Below are positions 62,229 through 64,000 of a stretch of 64,000 bases of DNA, in pieces (position 1 is the stretch's first letter; the number at the start of each line of letters is the position of its first letter). The notes under the pieces were generated by a model. That model was not told where the DNA came from. It worked only from the letters and a program-made list of their open reading frames with translations, and did no database searches. Origin of the DNA: CAVUPF01 sp963743285 (GTDB taxonomy: Bacteria; Actinomycetota; Thermoleophilia; Solirubrobacterales; 70-9); NCBI GenBank assembly GCA_963743285.1, contig CAVUPF010000003.1, positions 62,001 through 126,000 of the forward strand, read 5' to 3'. Made by a program: the position numbers and the translations under genes.

Positions 62229-63224
62229 ATGACCCAGCAGGCCCTGATCGACACCTCGGCCCCGGCCAGGGTGCCGCTGCGCGAGCTGCAGGACGGCGCC
62301 CGCCTCGCCGGCGTGTTCGCGGTGCGCGAGCGCGAGCTGCGCCGCAAGCGCAGCGGTGAGCCCTGGCTGCGGCTGGTGCTCGGCGACGCCAGCGGCGCCG
62401 TCGAGGCGATCTCCTGGGAGGACGCCGAGGCGCGCTACGCGCTCGCCGACCCGGGCTCCGCCGTCTTCGTGACCGGGACCTTCGAGGTCAGCGATCGCTG
62501 GGGTTCGAAGATCAAGGTCGCGCAGCTGCGGGCGGCTGAACCGCAGGAGTACCGCGCCGCCGACCTCGCCCCGGCCTCCGATGTCTCCTGCGAGCGCCTC
62601 GAGAGTGACCTGCGGGCACTGCTCGGGACGGTCCAGCACCCCCAGCTGCTGGCGCTGCTCGAGCGCTTCTTCGGCGCCGACGCGGCGATCTGGGCGCGCT
62701 TCCGCGAGGCCCCGGCGGCGAAGGTCTACCACCAGGCCTACCGCCACGGGCTGCTCGAGCACACCCTCTCCGTCGCCCAGGCGGTCAGCGCCGCCGCCGC
62801 CTTCTTCGCGGGCATCGACCGCGACATCGCGGTCAGCGGCGCGCTCCTGCACGACATCGGCAAGACCGCCGCCTACAACGACGACCCGCTGGCGATCGAC
62901 CTCACCGACGCCGGCCGCCTGCAGGGCGAGATCCCGCTCGGCTACTACCTGGTGCGCCGCGAGATCGAGGAGGTGCCCGGCTTCGACACCGGGTTGGCCC
63001 AGGCCCTCCTACACATCATCCTCAGCCACCACGGCTCCCTCGAGCACGGCTCGCCGGTTCTCCCCGCCACCCGCGAGGCGGTCCTCGTCCACATGATCGA
63101 CAACCTCGGCGGCCGGCTCGGCAGCTTCGACCGCCTCGAGCGCGAGCTGCCCGCGGGCGAGGCCTGGTCGAGCTTTGACCGCGCCCTCTCGGGCTCGGCC
63201 TACTTCGGCCGGCGCGCGGCCTAG
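62229..63224 (+). CDS. HD-domain 3'-5' exoribonuclease-like protein (YhaM type) with OB domain
   Basis: From the ATG at 62229 the product has 331 residues (a GTG at 62217 is possible). An N-terminal OB fold (LRLVLGDASGAVEAISWEDAEARY) covers residues 40-105. The HD domain carries RHGLLEHTLSVA near residue 177, LLHDIGKTAAY near 210 and LSHHGSLEHGSP near 265 (metal-binding His/Asp). This matches YhaM/CBF1-type nucleases. Confidence 0.85.
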   Translation: MTQQALIDTSAPARVPLRELQDGARLAGVFAVRERELRRKRSGEPWLRLVLGDASGAVEAISWEDAEARYALADPGSAVFVTGTFEVSDRWGSKIKVAQLRAAEPQEYRAADLAPASDVSCERLESDLRALLGTVQHPQLLALLERFFGADAAIWARFREAPAAKVYHQAYRHGLLEHTLSVAQAVSAAAAFFAGIDRDIAVSGALLHDIGKTAAYNDDPLAIDLTDAGRLQGEIPLGYYLVRREIEEVPGFDTGLAQALLHIILSHHGSLEHGSPVLPATREAVLVHMIDNLGGRLGSFDRLERELPAGEAWSSFDRALSGSAYFGRRAA

Positions 63225-63279
63225 CCGCGCCGTCCCGGCTCGCCGCCGTGCTGGGCTTCGCCCGAGCAGGCCCGCTGGG

Positions 63280-63597
63280 CTAGAGGCGCCGCGTGCAGAG
63301 CCGCACCCGGCTCGCCTCCCCGCCGGCGCGCTGCAGACAGCGGATCAGCACCCGGCGCTCGGCGCCGCTGCGCGGGGTCGCGCCCAGCGCCTCTTTGACC
63401 TGGTGTTGGACCTGGCGGTCCAGCCCTTCGAGATCCTTGCCGATTTCCTGCACGCCACTCGTCTTGATCGCGCTGTCTGCCTTGTCGAGCAGCGGCTTGA
63501 CCACGAGCAGGTAGGCGGCGAGCGCGATCGCGGCGATCAGCGCCAGCCGGACGATCGTCGCAGTGAGGCAGCCGAGTGGGGTGCGCAGGAGAGCCAC
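63280..63597 (-). CDS. Small single-pass membrane protein, 105 residues
   Basis: One transmembrane helix (IVRLALIAAIALAAYLLVVK, residues 15-34) is followed by a charged helical domain (DKADSAIKTSGVQEIGKDLEGL) and a basic tail. No family is recognized. It is divergent from the following regulator. Confidence 0.6.
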   Translation of the reverse strand: MALLRTPLGCLTATIVRLALIAAIALAAYLLVVKPLLDKADSAIKTSGVQEIGKDLEGLDRQVQHQVKEALGATPRSGAERRVLIRCLQRAGGEASRVRLCTRRL

Positions 63598-63627
63598 GGG
63601 GCCGGTTGCACACTATCCTGGGCAGCC

Positions 63628-64000
63628 GTGGCGAAGGACACCGAGAAGCTGATTCGCCAGCTCTCCCTGATCTCGTTCCTGATGGCGCAGGGGAGGCCGG
63701 TCTCGGCCCTTGAGATCAAGCGCGAGGTGGAGGGCTACAGCGACATGAACGACGACGCCTTCGCGCGCCGCTTCTACGCCGACCGGGCGGAGCTGGAAAG
63801 CCTCGGCATCGCGCTCGGGGTCGAGAAACCGGGCGAGGGGTTCTTCGAGGCGGAGCTCTACTCGCTGCCGCCGGAGAACTTCTACCTCGATCCGATCGAG
63901 TTCGCCGACGATGAGCTGGCGGCGCTCAGCACCGCGCTGCTCTTGCTCACCGACGGCGGCTTCGCCTACGCCGAGCCTCTGCGGCTGGCGCTGCAGCAGG
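63628..64000 (+). CDS. HTH/WYL transcriptional regulator (PafB/PafC-like), 3' truncated by window
   Basis: A GTG at 63628 begins AKDTEKLIRQLSLISFLMAQGRPVSALEIKREVEG, a winged helix of the WYL-regulator group, then RRFYADRAELESLGIALGVEK and the linker YSLPPENFYLDPIEFADDELAAL found in PafB/PafC proteins. The WYL domain would lie beyond the window end. PafBC controls DNA-damage responses in actinobacteria; which paralogue this is cannot be told. Confidence 0.82.
   Translation, partial: MAKDTEKLIRQLSLISFLMAQGRPVSALEIKREVEGYSDMNDDAFARRFYADRAELESLGIALGVEKPGEGFFEAELYSLPPENFYLDPIEFADDELAALSTALLLLTDGGFAYAEPLRLALQQ

Overview
The window is GC-rich bacterial DNA. Several traits point to a high-GC actinobacterium, most likely Thermoleophilia/Solirubrobacterales: a surface protein with an RRSPAMVVAVIALIAALGG-type N-terminus near 30.1 kb, several secreted beta-propeller/PKD proteins with Lys/Arg-rich tails, GTG and TTG starts, and very long spurious antisense frames. 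The assignment is an inference from gene style, not from a marker phylogeny.

Backbone, left (1-13.9 kb): the end of a biotin-dependent carboxylase subunit, a HAD hydrolase, sucC-sucD, a secreted beta-propeller/PKD protein, an aminotransferase facing a DtxR/MntR regulator, a sugar-phosphate HAD phosphatase, then a tightly overlapping run (DHPS-like protein, DEAH helicase with a four-Cys tail, LOG-like protein), a methyltransferase, a GH15-like protein and tRNA-Phe.

Mobile island (13.9-51.4 kb): the 3' half of tRNA-Phe (13891-13933) recurs exactly, 43 of 43 bases, at 51388-51430. Just inside the left copy lies a tyrosine-recombinase catalytic domain, and four copies of CGTCGCCCAA sit near the two ends. 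The region between is therefore an integrated element of about 37.5 kb. It carries four transposon copies (IS66 with IS630 nested in it, a second IS630 and an IS21, three of them with defined target duplications or terminal repeats), a sigma-like factor, an old MobF/TraA-type relaxase broken by two frameshifts with a possible oriT, lipoproteins and secreted proteins, a class-I GEMM (cyclic dinucleotide) riboswitch with its terminator, a TetR / CoA-ligase / methyltransferase / flavin-monooxygenase-remnant cluster, and an HTH-PIN toxin-antitoxin pair at the right end. No type IV secretion genes were seen, so it looks like a decaying mobilizable element.

Right flank (51.4-60.2 kb): an accessory stretch of Fic, hipBA with three palindromic operators, a decayed PIN-like DUF4411 gene, an arsR-aquaporin-arsC operon and a DUF6036 nucleotidyltransferase system with broken partners. 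From 60.2 kb a fluoride riboswitch precedes crcB-crcB-DUF190(x3), followed by an HD-domain ribonuclease-like gene, a small membrane protein and the start of a WYL/PafBC-type regulator that runs off the window.

Many genes carry single-base frameshifts, both inside and just outside the island. Real decay and consensus sequencing errors cannot be told apart from this sequence alone. The most distinctive signals are the tRNA-Phe island itself, the c-di-GMP-class riboswitch controlling a lone secreted protein, the long inverted repeat covering the sigma-factor ribosome site, and the cluster with paired PaaK-like ligases.
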